A stretch of 13,267 nt of DNA from an uncultured Eubacteriales bacterium (GTDB lineage: Bacteria; Bacillota; Clostridia; Christensenellales; Borkfalkiaceae): the NCBI GenBank assembly GCA_902766475.1, contig CACXDQ010000111.1, positions 1 through 13,267 of the forward strand. The letters are read 5' to 3'. Below are positions 1 to 8,770 of this stretch, one piece after another. A program made the translations under genes and the position numbers. Within the stretch, counting starts at the first letter, position 1; every line of letters starts with the position of its first letter. The notes under the pieces were generated by a model, which saw nothing but the letters and a program-made list of their open reading frames with translations, searched no databases and was not told the DNA's origin.

Positions 1-1391
1 AAAATATGCCCGAAAAGCTCTTTAAACGCCCTATATCAAGACTTATGTATGAAGAGTTTGCCGAGGCGAAAAGGCTTGTCGGCAACGTGTACGACGTCGG
101 CAGAGAAACTGTCGGCTATCCCGTCGTTGAGCTTAAAGCCGCAAAAGGACAGCACGTTATAATATCATTCGGCGAAAGGCTTGTGGGCGGCGAGGTGCCA
201 AGGCTTATCGGCGGCAGAGATTTTTCTTTCGAGATAATCGGAAACGGCGAAAAGATTTGCATGTTCAACCCTTTGAGAAAACTCGGGCTGAGATATTTTT
301 CCGTCGAGGGCGATTGCGAAATATATAAATTGGGGTTGCTTCCCGTCGTATATCCATTTAAAGACAGAGCGTTCACCGCTACGACCGGCAGACGTCAACA
401 GATCTACGACACGGCGAAGAGAACGCTCAGGCTCAACGCATTCGAGCATTATTTCGACTGTCCGTGGAGAGAGCAGGGCTTCTATGCGCTCGACAGCCGC
501 TTGCAGATGAAATACGGATATTCCGCGTTTGAAAATACCGACTTCCAGTACGGCGCATTGAAACTTATGAGTGAGGACAGGCACCCCGAGGGCGTTATCT
601 CCATCGTCGTGCCCACTTCCGAAACGCTCGCCATTCCGTCGTTCTCTCTTTTCTATCTTATCGCCATGGCGGAATATGCCGAACATACGGGCGATAATCG
701 ACTTATAGACGGGTATTTTGATAAAATCGAGAGCGTTTTCAGCAAGTTTGCGGAAAGGATGGAAGGCGGGCTTGTAAAGAGATTTGTCGGAAAAGATATG
801 TGGAATTTCTACGAGTGGAGCGACGACCTCTTGGCCGACGCACCACGTTTTGAAACGGAAACCGACTGCGTTTTGAATCTCAATACCGTCCTGGCGGCAA
901 AGAGCATGAAGAAAATTTGCGCAATGCTTAAAAAAACGGACAGAGAAAAATATTACGACAAAGTTATAAGTGAAATTTCCATTGCGGTAAACAAGACTTT
1001 CTTCGATGAGGAGAGGGGGCTTTATAAGACGTTTACGGACAGAGAACACTATGCCGAACTCACCAACGCTTACGCCGTTTTGACGGGCGTCGCTTCGGGC
1101 GAGGTCGCAAAGACGATTTGCGAAACTTTGGTGAAAGACGATAACGGGCTTGTCGATTGCACGCTCAGCATGCTTACGTTCAAGTATGACGCACTTTTAA
1201 TGACGGATAAAGGCAAATATACTTCATACGTTTTGTCGGATATAGACAGAAAATACGGCTTTATGCTCGATCAGGGCTCGACGTCGTTCTGGGAAACGAT
1301 CTTGGGCGGCGACGACTTCGGCGGCGCCGGCTCGCTCTGCCACGGTTGGAGCGCTCTCCCTGCGCTGTATTATCCCTTACTTGACAGATAA
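1..1391 (+). CDS. GH78-like alpha-L-rhamnosidase (partial, N-terminus outside window)
   Basis: Family 78 enzymes remove terminal alpha-L-rhamnose from plant glycans and glycosides by an inverting mechanism. Numbering from the ATG at 6, residues 1-125 look like the beta-sandwich that precedes the catalytic domain, and residues 130-461 like the (alpha/alpha)6 barrel. The signature DCPWREQ starts at D151. D151, E156 and D163 have the same +5/+12 spacing as the catalytic Asp/Glu/Asp cluster known in GH78, and E430 in the SFWET motif fits the second catalytic Glu. HGWSALPALYY at the C-terminus is also typical. GH78 proteins are usually 600-900 residues, the frame is open to the left edge, and no ribosome binding site can be seen before position 6, so I treat that ATG as internal. 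No signal peptide can be judged. The gene ends in TAA, 5 bp from the stop of the convergent glycosyltransferase. Other six-hairpin glycosidases are possible but less likely. Confidence 0.8.
   Translation, partial: NMPEKLFKRPISRLMYEEFAEAKRLVGNVYDVGRETVGYPVVELKAAKGQHVIISFGERLVGGEVPRLIGGRDFSFEIIGNGEKICMFNPLRKLGLRYFSVEGDCEIYKLGLLPVVYPFKDRAFTATTGRRQQIYDTAKRTLRLNAFEHYFDCPWREQGFYALDSRLQMKYGYSAFENTDFQYGALKLMSEDRHPEGVISIVVPTSETLAIPSFSLFYLIAMAEYAEHTGDNRLIDGYFDKIESVFSKFAERMEGGLVKRFVGKDMWNFYEWSDDLLADAPRFETETDCVLNLNTVLAAKSMKKICAMLKKTDREKYYDKVISEISIAVNKTFFDEERGLYKTFTDREHYAELTNAYAVLTGVASGEVAKTICETLVKDDNGLVDCTLSMLTFKYDALLMTDKGKYTSYVLSDIDRKYGFMLDQGSTSFWETILGGDDFGGAGSLCHGWSALPALYYPLLDR
693..710 (+). repeat. 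18-bp exact direct repeat, copy 1 (inside the rhamnosidase gene)
   Basis: gataatcgacttatagac occurs here inside the coding sequence (reading D-N-R-L-I-D) and again, exactly, at 1387-1404 over the stop codons of two convergent genes. It contains the core CGACTTATAG that recurs elsewhere in the window. The two copies are read in different frames, so protein similarity does not explain them. Confidence 0.7.
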
Positions 1392-1396
1392 TCGAC

Positions 1397-1404
<8 letters not shown>
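1387..1404 (+). repeat. 18-bp exact direct repeat, copy 2 (spanning two convergent stop codons)
   Basis: Identical to 693-710. The TAA of the rhamnosidase (1389-1391) and the TAA of the minus-strand glycosyltransferase (1397-1399) both lie inside this repeat, so it supplies both stops and the whole 5-bp intergenic gap. Core CGACTTATAG is at 1393-1402. Confidence 0.75.
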
Positions 1405-3275
<1,871 letters not shown>

Positions 3276-3304
3276 CCCCACTTTATTTGTAAATGCGGCG
3301 TGAT

Positions 3305-3343
3305 GTATAAGTACAGCTTATACGTTTTAAAAAAAGGTATAAG
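3305..3343. promoter_or_regulatory. Inverted and direct GTATAAG repeats upstream of purA
   Basis: GTATAAG (3305-3311) and CTTATAC (3317-3323) form a perfect palindrome with a 5-bp gap. A third GTATAAG is at 3337-3343. They lie 43-80 bp upstream of the purA -35 box and could be a protein-binding site; no known regulator is recognised. Confidence 0.3.
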
Positions 3344-3385
3344 AAATTCTAATAGCTTTTAACCCGTCCATTTTGAAAACAATAC

Positions 3386-3415
3386 TTGACTTTTCACTCT
3401 CAAAAGGTTTATAAT
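3386..3415 (+). promoter_or_regulatory. purA promoter
   Basis: TTGACT (3386-3391) and TATAAT (3410-3415) are 18 bp apart, giving a start site near 3422 and a leader of about 44 nt. This fits a vegetative sigma-A promoter serving purA alone. Confidence 0.8.
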
Positions 3416-3441
3416 ATTTAGGTTGAGAGGCTGACTCTCAA
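3397..3441. promoter_or_regulatory. Candidate purA operator: three CTCTCAA half-sites
   Basis: CTCTCAA lies in the promoter spacer (3397-3403). TTGAGAG (3423-3429) and CTCTCAA (3435-3441) then form a perfect palindrome with a 5-bp gap at the start of the transcript. Spacer and start-site positions suit a repressor that blocks polymerase; alternatively the palindrome is an RNA hairpin at the 5' end. It does not match the Bacillus PurR box as I know it. Confidence 0.45.
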
Positions 3442-3465
3442 ATTATAAAATCACAGAGGGTAATT

Positions 3466-4737
3466 ATGTTAACATCAATCGTCGGTATCAACTGGGGCGA
3501 CGAGGGCAAGGGCAGAATGGTCGACTTGCTTTCGTCCGATTACGACATAGTCGTAAGGTATCAGGGCGGAAACAATGCGGGGCACACCGTCATTAACGAC
3601 AAGGGCAAGTTTATATTAAACCTCTTGCCGTCCGGAATTTTGCGTGACACGGTCGTAAACGTCATGGGCAACGGCATGGTCGTCGATTTAAAGCACCTTT
3701 GCGGCGAGATCGCAAAGCTCAGGGAAGCGGGTATAAAGATAACGCCCGAAAACCTTAAAATTTCAAATAAGGCGGTCATCTGTATGCCTTACGACGTCCT
3801 TCAAGACGGCTTGGAAGAACAGAGGCTAAAAGATAAGAAATTCGGCTCTACGCTCCGTGGCATTTCGCCTATATACGCCGATAAATACTTTAAAAAGGCG
3901 CTCCGCATGGGCGAGCTTTTCCACTTCGATATCATGAAGGAAAGATTGAAGGGCATCGTCGAATGGAAAAACCTCTTTATAGAGGGCGGCTATAAGCACG
4001 AGCCGGTTTCATATGACGAGATGGTCGCATACCTTGAAGAATACGGCGGACAGCTCAAAGATTTCGTCTGCGACACGTCCGTTTATCTCGACAATGCGGC
4101 GAAGAGCGGAAAGAAGATAATGTTCGAGGCTCAGCTCGGCGCACTCAGGGATATTGATTTCGGCATCTATCCCTATACCTCTTCTTCGTCGACTATTTCC
4201 TCTTACGCACCCATCGGGGCGGGCATACCCAACCACAAGCTCGACAGCGCAATAGGCATTATGAAGGCGTATTCGACTTGCGTCGGGGAAGGACCTTTCA
4301 CGGCGGAATATTTCGGCGAAAAGGCTGAATATTTGCGTAAGGCGGGCGGAGAATACGGCGCAGCTACCGGCAGACCGAGAAGAGTCGGTCCTTTCGACGT
4401 CGTCGCTTCCAAGTACGGCGTCAGAATGCAGGGGGCGACCGAAGTCGCACTTACCAAACTCGATATTCTGTCGGGCTATGAAGAGATAGAGGTTTGCGTC
4501 GCTTACGAACTTGACGGCGAGGAGATACACGAATTCCCCTTTACCGATATGCTCGATCGCTGCAAGCCCGTCATCGTAAAGATGAAGGGTTGGAACTGCG
4601 ACATATCTTCGTGCAAAAAAGCCGAAGATCTTCCCAAAGAAGCTTACGACTATATCAAGTTCATCGAAAAGGCTACCGAATGTAAAATAACTTACGTTTC
4701 CGTCGGCGCAGAGAGGGAACAGTATATAAAGATGTAA
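3466..4737 (+). CDS. purA: Adenylosuccinate synthetase
   Basis: This cytosolic enzyme joins IMP and aspartate with GTP hydrolysis to give adenylosuccinate, the first committed step from IMP to AMP. All family hallmarks are visible in the 423-residue product: GDEGKG at 11-16 with catalytic D12, NAGHT at 37-41 with catalytic H40, TGRPRRVGPFD at 301-311 for IMP/GTP contacts, and TKLDILSG at 330-337 for guanine binding. Length is normal. AGAGGG ends 5 nt before the ATG. The gene is monocistronic, with its own promoter and a strong bidirectional terminator. The terminator ends about 27 bp before the convergent antiporter stop. Control by the flanking CTCTCAA palindrome is plausible but unproven. 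Confidence 0.97.
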   Translation: MLTSIVGINWGDEGKGRMVDLLSSDYDIVVRYQGGNNAGHTVINDKGKFILNLLPSGILRDTVVNVMGNGMVVDLKHLCGEIAKLREAGIKITPENLKISNKAVICMPYDVLQDGLEEQRLKDKKFGSTLRGISPIYADKYFKKALRMGELFHFDIMKERLKGIVEWKNLFIEGGYKHEPVSYDEMVAYLEEYGGQLKDFVCDTSVYLDNAAKSGKKIMFEAQLGALRDIDFGIYPYTSSSSTISSYAPIGAGIPNHKLDSAIGIMKAYSTCVGEGPFTAEYFGEKAEYLRKAGGEYGAATGRPRRVGPFDVVASKYGVRMQGATEVALTKLDILSGYEEIEVCVAYELDGEEIHEFPFTDMLDRCKPVIVKMKGWNCDISSCKKAEDLPKEAYDYIKFIEKATECKITYVSVGAEREQYIKM

Positions 4738-4754
4738 TGAATTAAAAGCATTTT

Positions 4755-4795
4755 AAAAGCGGGCTTTCGCAAAGTTTAGCGAAAGCCCGCTTTTT
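4755..4795. terminator. Bidirectional terminator between purA and the antiporter gene
   Basis: A perfect 12-bp stem pairs 4759-4770 with 4779-4790 around an 8-nt loop. AAAA precedes and TTTTT follows, so it can end purA on the plus strand and the antiporter on the minus strand. Its outer stem (GCGGGC/GCCCGC) is shared with the terminator at 3215-3250. Confidence 0.9.
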
Positions 4796-4815
4796 GCCGT
4801 TTAACCGACTTATAG
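4796..4815 (+). repeat. Post-terminator repeat tail with CGACTTATAG core, second copy
   Basis: GCCGTTTAACCGACTTATAG follows the purA terminator and matches 3256-3275 at 18 of 20 positions. The core is at 4806-4815. The antiporter stop codon is 7 bp beyond it. Confidence 0.65.
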
Positions 4816-4821
4816 GCTTAC

Positions 4822-6078
4822 TTATTGCTGTTTTTCTTCGAGCGGCAACCCCTCTTTTTTGTCCTTGAACAACAGCTTTAAAAGTATGGGGCAAACTATC
4901 GAAGAGATAACTATTAAAAATATCGTCGCAACGAGAGGGTCTATTCCGCCTTCGGGCATTATGAGGCTTCTTCCCGCCGAATATACGGCGAGCGCAACTT
5001 CGCCCCTCGCTATCATTCCGCAGCCCACCGTTACCGACTCTTTATTGGTAAACCCGAAAGGTTTGGCGGTAAGTCCGCACCCGATTATCTTGCCTATTAT
5101 GCCGAGTGCGACGAATGTTAAGGCAAACAGCAGATAGCTTATATTAAAGCCGCTGAAATCGGCGCTGATGCCTATGTATGAAAAGAATATGGGCGTAAAT
5201 ATCATATATCCGCTCACGATTACTTTTCTGTCGACGAAATTGGTGTCGTCAAGACCGCTCAGCATTATTCCGGCGAGGTATGCGCCCGTTATCGAGGCGA
5301 TCCCGAAAAATTTCTCCGCAACGAATGCGAATAAAAAGCACATTCCGAATGCAAAAATGCTCGTTCTGCGCTTGTGGGGGAACTTGTGTTCTTCCCACTT
5401 GAAATATATGCGGAGCAGTATGCCTACGCCTATTGCGAAAACGAAGAAGCCGAGAGCTCTCAATAAGGTCATGCCTATCTGCGCCGCTCCGCCGCTCCTT
5501 AAACTCGTAACTATGCTGAGCGCTATTATGCCGATCACGTCGTCGATTATCGCCGCACTCATTATCGTCTGCCCGACTTTTCCGTTAAGCTTTCCGAGTT
5601 CTTTGAGCGTTTCGGCGGTAATGCCCACGCTCGTCGCCGCCAATATCGTACCTACGAATATTGCGTTCAAAAACTTGTCGGAGTTAAAGTCGGAATACCC
5701 GTTCATAAAAAGCAGCGTGCCGACCGTTCCCAGAAACATCGGCACGATAACGCCGGCAAGTGCGATCAAAAACGCCGAGCCGCCGCTCTTTTTAAGATCT
5801 TGCAAGTTTGTTTCGAGTCCGCTCGAAAACAGAATGAGGACGACGCCTATCTGCGCAAAGACGTGCAGAATGTCCATTTCCTCGGCGTCAGGCTTTATGA
5901 AGAAACTGAGAAAGAAGTTGTCGGGATCGTTTAAATAGCCCATAAGCCCGATAAGTACGCCGGCAACGACCATTCCCGCAACTTGCGGCAAGCCTATTTT
6001 CCTCGCTATAAGCCCGAATACCTTTGCAAAGATGAGAATTACCGCAAGGTAGTAAAAGATATTTATGATCTCCATCAT
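4822..6078 (-). CDS. CPA2-family cation/proton antiporter (Na+/H+ or K+/H+)
   Basis: The 418-residue protein is a polytopic membrane protein with roughly a dozen hydrophobic segments, exchanging Na+ or K+ for protons across the cytoplasmic membrane. Family marks are RKIGLPQVAGMVVAGVLIG near the N-terminus (26-44), LFSSGLE (83-89), the ion-binding Asp pair D179-D180 in IIDDVIGIIAL, and GMIARGEVALAV (354-365) with conserved R358 and E360. The Asp-Asp pair suggests an electrogenic, NapA-like transporter. There is no TrkA-N/RCK domain after residue 400, so it is not a full KefB/KefC. Two adjacent ATGs occur. AAAGG ends 4 nt before the first (6078) and 7 nt before the second (6075), so the second may be the real start. 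It has its own promoter and shares a divergent region with the gene at 6330. The transported ion is not decided by the sequence. Confidence 0.9.
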   Translation of the reverse strand: MMEIINIFYYLAVILIFAKVFGLIARKIGLPQVAGMVVAGVLIGLMGYLNDPDNFFLSFFIKPDAEEMDILHVFAQIGVVLILFSSGLETNLQDLKKSGGSAFLIALAGVIVPMFLGTVGTLLFMNGYSDFNSDKFLNAIFVGTILAATSVGITAETLKELGKLNGKVGQTIMSAAIIDDVIGIIALSIVTSLRSGGAAQIGMTLLRALGFFVFAIGVGILLRIYFKWEEHKFPHKRRTSIFAFGMCFLFAFVAEKFFGIASITGAYLAGIMLSGLDDTNFVDRKVIVSGYMIFTPIFFSYIGISADFSGFNISYLLFALTFVALGIIGKIIGCGLTAKPFGFTNKESVTVGCGMIARGEVALAVYSAGRSLIMPEGGIDPLVATIFLIVISSIVCPILLKLLFKDKKEGLPLEEKQQ

Positions 6079-6128
6079 AGCACCTTTATATATAATAATG
6101 ATAACGCCCCGAAAGAGCGTGCCGATAT

Positions 6129-6157
6129 ATTATACGCCCGCAAAAAATAAATGTCAA
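6129..6157 (-). promoter_or_regulatory. Antiporter promoter
   Basis: On the minus strand TTGACA (6157-6152) and TATAAT (6134-6129) are separated by 17 bp, a full consensus sigma-A promoter. The leader is about 45 nt and contains a small ACGCTC/GGGCGT hairpin before the AAAGG ribosome binding site. Confidence 0.85.
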
Positions 6158-6245
6158 ATAAAGTGAACGGGTTTATCCGAAAAAGAAAAATTTGTCTTTT
6201 TTGTAAAAAAATATAAAAAATATGTAAAAAATAAGTCGATAACGC

Positions 6246-6274
6246 TTGATTATTGTTTAAAATTAGTTTATAAT
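6246..6274 (+). promoter_or_regulatory. Promoter of the gene at 6330
   Basis: TTGATT (6246-6251) and TATAAT (6269-6274) are 17 bp apart. An A/T-rich tract at 6190-6235 lies just upstream and could act as an UP element. A partial copy of the CGACTTATAG motif in reverse orientation (ATAAGTCGAT, 6231-6240) sits between them. Confidence 0.7.
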
Positions 6275-6329
6275 AGAGATGTGAAAGCATAGTATCTGCT
6301 TTAATGCGATATTTTGGTGAGGTGTAACT

Positions 6330-6989
6330 ATGAGAACTTTTCTTGGTGCGCCGCTCAGCGATGCGGTCCTTCAAAACGGCTTTTTTGCGACCGTAAACGA
6401 AGAGGGGTTTGAACTTAACGACGAAATTTTGTCCGCCTGCAAGCGTGATATGCAGAGGTATTACCCCGAAGAATTTGCCGAGATGGAAGAGCTTGCGGCT
6501 ATGGATTCCGCAGCCCTCGTTATAGACGAGATGGGCGAAGCTCCCGCTCCCACCAAACCCAAATACGTTCCCTCGCCCACGTTTGCGGAGAAAATGCTCC
6601 GTGCGGACGAGCTTTTGCAGGACAGATACGACGAGCTTAAAAATTACGCTTTGAGATTCAAAAAGCTCAAGGCGAGAATTTCCAAGAAGTTCGACAGTAT
6701 AAACCAGGGGCGTTTGCAGTTCGTCAAACTCTCCGTCGCCGGCAAAACGCTCAAGCTTTATTTAAATATGGATATAAACTCCATCGATCCCAAATTCCAC
6801 TGCAAGGACGTTTCGGATAAAAAGACTTACGTTACCGTTCCCGTGCTTTTAAGAGTTAAATCGGGCAGGGCGCTCAAATACGCTAAGATACTTATAGATC
6901 AGTGTGCGGAGCAACACGGTCTTAAAGAAAACCCCAAATTCGTCGAGATAGACGCTATCGCCGCCGTCGAAGCTTTCATGGCGGAGTAA
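6330..6989 (+). CDS. Conserved protein of unknown function
   Basis: I cannot assign a function to this 219-residue soluble protein. Residues 1-80 are acidic and low in conserved motifs, ending in a Pro-rich linker (APAPTKPKYVPSP). Residues 84-192 form a compact, basic region with YDELKNYALRFKKLKARIS, GRLQFVKLSVAGKTLKLYL, a Lys/Cys loop and VPVLLRVKSGRALKYAKILI. From memory, this region resembles a domain found in one or several copies in uncharacterised Clostridia proteins, often next to low-complexity linkers; that needs a profile search. No signal peptide, membrane segment or enzyme motif is visible. GAGGTG (6319-6324) is 5 nt before the ATG. The gene has its own promoter and a weak terminator, so it is probably monocistronic between the antiporter and the ribosomal block. 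Confidence 0.8.
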   Translation: MRTFLGAPLSDAVLQNGFFATVNEEGFELNDEILSACKRDMQRYYPEEFAEMEELAAMDSAALVIDEMGEAPAPTKPKYVPSPTFAEKMLRADELLQDRYDELKNYALRFKKLKARISKKFDSINQGRLQFVKLSVAGKTLKLYLNMDINSIDPKFHCKDVSDKKTYVTVPVLLRVKSGRALKYAKILIDQCAEQHGLKENPKFVEIDAIAAVEAFMAE

Positions 6990-6994
6990 TACCG

Positions 6995-7017
6995 GCTTTT
7001 TGCGACGAAAAGCTTTT
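6995..7017 (+). terminator. Weak terminator-like hairpin after the unknown gene
   Basis: GCTTTT (6995-7000) and AAAAGC (7008-7013) can pair around a 7-nt loop, followed by TTTT. The stem is short and AT-rich, so read-through is likely. Confidence 0.35.
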
Positions 7018-7074
7018 CAAGGCAAAAAAATCATCAAATTAGTCAAAAACATTTAAAATTGTCTTGTAAATAGC

Positions 7075-7103
7075 TTGACAAAGGGTTATAGATGTTGTAA
7101 AAT
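7075..7103 (+). promoter_or_regulatory. Promoter of the rpmG-secE-nusG operon
   Basis: TTGACA (7075-7080) and TAAAAT (7098-7103) are 17 bp apart, predicting a start near 7110. Confidence 0.8.
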
Positions 7104-7106
7104 ATA

Positions 7107-7136
7107 TTAGCACTCCGTGTGGGGTGTTAATTTTTT
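7107..7136 (+). terminator. Hairpin plus U-run at the very start of the rpmG transcript
   Basis: TTAGCACTCC (7107-7116) and GGGGTGTTAA (7121-7130) can form ten RNA base pairs, two of them G-U, around a GTGT loop, followed directly by T6 (7131-7136). It has intrinsic-terminator shape but overlaps the predicted start site of the operon promoter. It could end transcripts arriving from the upstream gene, or act as a promoter-proximal attenuator. Confidence 0.5.
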
Positions 7137-7151
7137 GGGAAGGCAAAAGAA

Positions 7152-7313
7152 ATGGCAAAAGGAAACAGAACCAGAATTACTTTGGCTTGTACTGAATGCA
7201 AGCAGAGAAATTACGACGACTACAAGAATAAGAAGAATGATCCGGACAGACTTGAGTTCAATAAATACTGTCCTTTCTGCAGAAAGCATACTCTTCATAA
7301 AGAGACGAAGTGA
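7152..7313 (+). CDS. rpmG: 50S ribosomal protein L33, zinc-binding form
   Basis: The 53-residue product [10 protein letters not shown]... is a complete L33 of the large ribosomal subunit. It keeps the zinc-ribbon pairs C13-x-x-C16 and C40-x-x-C43, marking the Cys-containing (C+) type; Cys-less paralogues replace these under zinc limitation in many Bacillota. GGGAAGG at 7137-7143 lies 8 nt before the ATG. It leads the rpmG-secE-nusG operon, the usual order in Bacillota, 29 bp before secE. It is highly basic and of usual length (49-55 residues). Confidence 0.95.
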   Translation: MAKGNRTRITLACTECKQRNYDDYKNKKNDPDRLEFNKYCPFCRKHTLHKETK

Positions 7314-7342
7314 TCTGCGATTTTTGCGTGAGGTAAAAGATC

Positions 7343-7618
7343 ATGGAAAACAACAAAAAAGCGAATGCCGAAAAGAAGGTAAAAAAGTCGGATAAAAAAC
7401 CCAATATCTTCGTCCGTATGTGGGGCAAGATAAAGGAAGTTTTCTCCGAACTTAAAAAGGTCACCTGGCCTACTTTCCCGACTGTGTTAAAACAGCTCGG
7501 CGCTGTCCTTCTCACGGTGCTTATCGTGTTAGTTCTTATAATGTTTATAGACCTCGGTTTACAACAGGGGCTTAAACTTATACAGGGCAGCGGCGCTATT
7601 ATAAGCGAGGTACTCTGA
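7343..7618 (+). CDS. secE: Preprotein translocase subunit SecE
   Basis: SecE is the small essential clamp of the SecYEG membrane channel. The 91-residue protein has a Lys-rich cytosolic head (1-22), the conserved amphipathic helix and hinge motif SELKKVTWPT (35-44), and a single transmembrane helix at about 53-72, followed by a short tail. This is the one-helix type usual in Gram-positive bacteria, with a longer basic N-terminus than the shortest family members. GAGGT lies about 8 nt before the ATG. Its TGA overlaps the nusG ATG by one base (TGATG), so the two are translationally coupled. Confidence 0.95.
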   Translation: MENNKKANAEKKVKKSDKKPNIFVRMWGKIKEVFSELKKVTWPTFPTVLKQLGAVLLTVLIVLVLIMFIDLGLQQGLKLIQGSGAIISEVL

Positions 7619-8157
7619 TGGGCGGGCCCGAAACGGCTAAATGGTACGTCATTCATACTTACGCCGGCTATGAGTCTTTGGTGCAGGACACTATCGAAAA
7701 GCTCATCGAAAACAACGATCTGAGCGAGATAATCCTCGACATCAAGATCCCCATGGAAGAGACCATCGAGGAAAAGAACGGCAAGAAGAAGATCGTTCAG
7801 AGAAAGATCTTCCCGTGCTACGTCTTTATAAAGATGGTATATTCCAACGACATGTGGTATCTCATCACCAACACGAGGGGCGTTACGGGCTTTGTCGGTC
7901 CGCAAGGTAAGGCTATACCGCTCGGCGCCGACGAGGTGAGAAAGATGCGCCTCGAAGAGAAGGTCGTCGAAAGCGACATAGCTGTGGGCGACAGCGTAAG
8001 GGTCATTTCCGGTGCGCTTGTCGATTCCGTGGGCGTCGTAGAGGATATAAACAACTCCACTCAGAAAGTGAAGATAAGAATGTCCTTATTCGGCACGGAG
8101 ACCGAGGCGGAAGTAGACCTCATTCAGCTTGATAAAATAAATACGAATATCGAATGA
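7618..8157 (+). CDS. nusG: Transcription termination/antitermination factor NusG
   Basis: NusG binds the RNA polymerase clamp and links elongation to pausing, termination or translation. The 179-residue product has the NGN domain at about 7-112 (KWYVIHTYAGYE, RKIFPCYVFIKM, RGVTGFVG) and a C-terminal KOW domain at about 122-175 (VGDSVRVISG, EVDLIQLDKI). In the KOW motif the usual Gly-Pro-Phe is Gly-Ala-Leu (GALVDSVG), a mild departure in the loop that contacts Rho or S10 in other species. The start overlaps secE; a separate ribosome binding site is not needed. The gene is followed by 175 bp before rplK. Confidence 0.95.
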   Translation: MGGPETAKWYVIHTYAGYESLVQDTIEKLIENNDLSEIILDIKIPMEETIEEKNGKKKIVQRKIFPCYVFIKMVYSNDMWYLITNTRGVTGFVGPQGKAIPLGADEVRKMRLEEKVVESDIAVGDSVRVISGALVDSVGVVEDINNSTQKVKIRMSLFGTETEAEVDLIQLDKINTNIE

Positions 8158-8173
8158 TATTTAGAGATTTTAA

Positions 8174-8190
8174 GTCGGATGGCATCCGAC
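8174..8190. other. Hairpin between nusG and rplK
   Basis: GTCGGAT and ATCCGAC form a perfect 7-bp stem with a 3-nt loop. The only T-run (8214-8220) is more than 20 nt further on, so it is not a standard terminator. No convincing promoter is visible between here and rplK, which suggests that transcription continues from rpmG-secE-nusG. Confidence 0.4.
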
Positions 8191-8269
8191 CTAAAGTCGT
8201 GTTAAAAATATTGTTTTTTTAATAAAATTTGCGTAAAAGCGAGCGCATTTTGCGTTTGCCTTTATATAA

Positions 8270-8314
8270 GTGGGAGGGGCGTTAAATTTTTCATGGCGCT
8301 TTCGCTAACACCAC
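8270..8314 (+). promoter_or_regulatory. L1-binding mRNA element, copy 1 (rplK leader)
   Basis: GTGGGAGG starts at 8270 and CCAC closes at 8311-8314. Folding gives a GTGG/CCAC outer helix, an internal loop of GA opposite GCTAACA, and an inner GGGGCG/CGCTTTC helix with one bulge. This mimics the GGUGGGAGG...ACCACC L1 site of 23S rRNA helix 76-78. L1 autoregulation by such mimicry before rplK is well established. It ends 7 nt before the rplK ribosome binding site. Confidence 0.8.
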
Positions 8315-8332
8315 AATTTATGGAGGAGAAAT

Positions 8333-8758
8333 ATGGCTAAAAAAGTTACTGCAATCGTAAAATTGCAACTGCAAGCCGGAAAAGCTACACCGGGACCACC
8401 GGTCGGCTCCACGTTGGGACCTTACGGTATTAACATTCCGGGTTTCACTAAGGAATTCAATGCCAAGACCGCTCAGGACGTCGGCTTGATAATTCCCGTG
8501 GTAATCACTATCTATCAGGATCGTTCGTTCACGTTCGTACTTAAAACGCCGCCGGCACCCGTACTCATCAAAAAAGCTTGTAAGATCGAGACCGCAAGCG
8601 CTAAGCCCAATAAGGACAAAGTCGCTAAGCTCACAAAAGCTCAGGTCGAAGAGATAGCTAAGCAGAAGATGCCCGATTTAAACGCCGCTTCGCTCGAAGC
8701 CGCTATGAGCATGATCAAGGGTACTGCCCGCAGCATGGGTATAACTGTAGAGGAATAA
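8333..8758 (+). CDS. rplK: 50S ribosomal protein L11
   Basis: L11 sits at the GTPase-associated centre of the large subunit, binding 23S rRNA helices 43/44, and is needed for RelA-type sensing. The 141-residue protein has the N-terminal domain (1-70) with P22-P23 of the thiostrepton-contact region, and the rRNA-binding C-terminal domain with [19 protein letters not shown] and [14 protein letters not shown]. Compared with E. coli L11, the stretch after PPVG is unusual: PALGQQGVNIMEF becomes [18 protein letters not shown] at 8322-8326 is 6 nt before the ATG. It is preceded by an L1-type leader and followed by a second one, 59 bp before rplA. Confidence 0.97.
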   Translation: MAKKVTAIVKLQLQAGKATPGPPVGSTLGPYGINIPGFTKEFNAKTAQDVGLIIPVVITIYQDRSFTFVLKTPPAPVLIKKACKIETASAKPNKDKVAKLTKAQVEEIAKQKMPDLNAASLEAAMSMIKGTARSMGITVEE

Positions 8759-8770
8759 TTTTATAGAGAA

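Noticed and set aside
165..1049. 294-codon open frame antisense to the rhamnosidase
   Set aside because: The plus strand has clear GH78 catalytic motifs; the antisense frame lacks a recognisable domain or ribosome binding site.
7107..7130. CIRCE (HrcA) operator resemblance, TTAGCACTC...GGGTGTTAA
   Set aside because: The left half matches, but the right half has two mismatches and the spacer is 6 rather than 9 bp; rpmG is not a usual HrcA target. The RNA hairpin reading explains it better.
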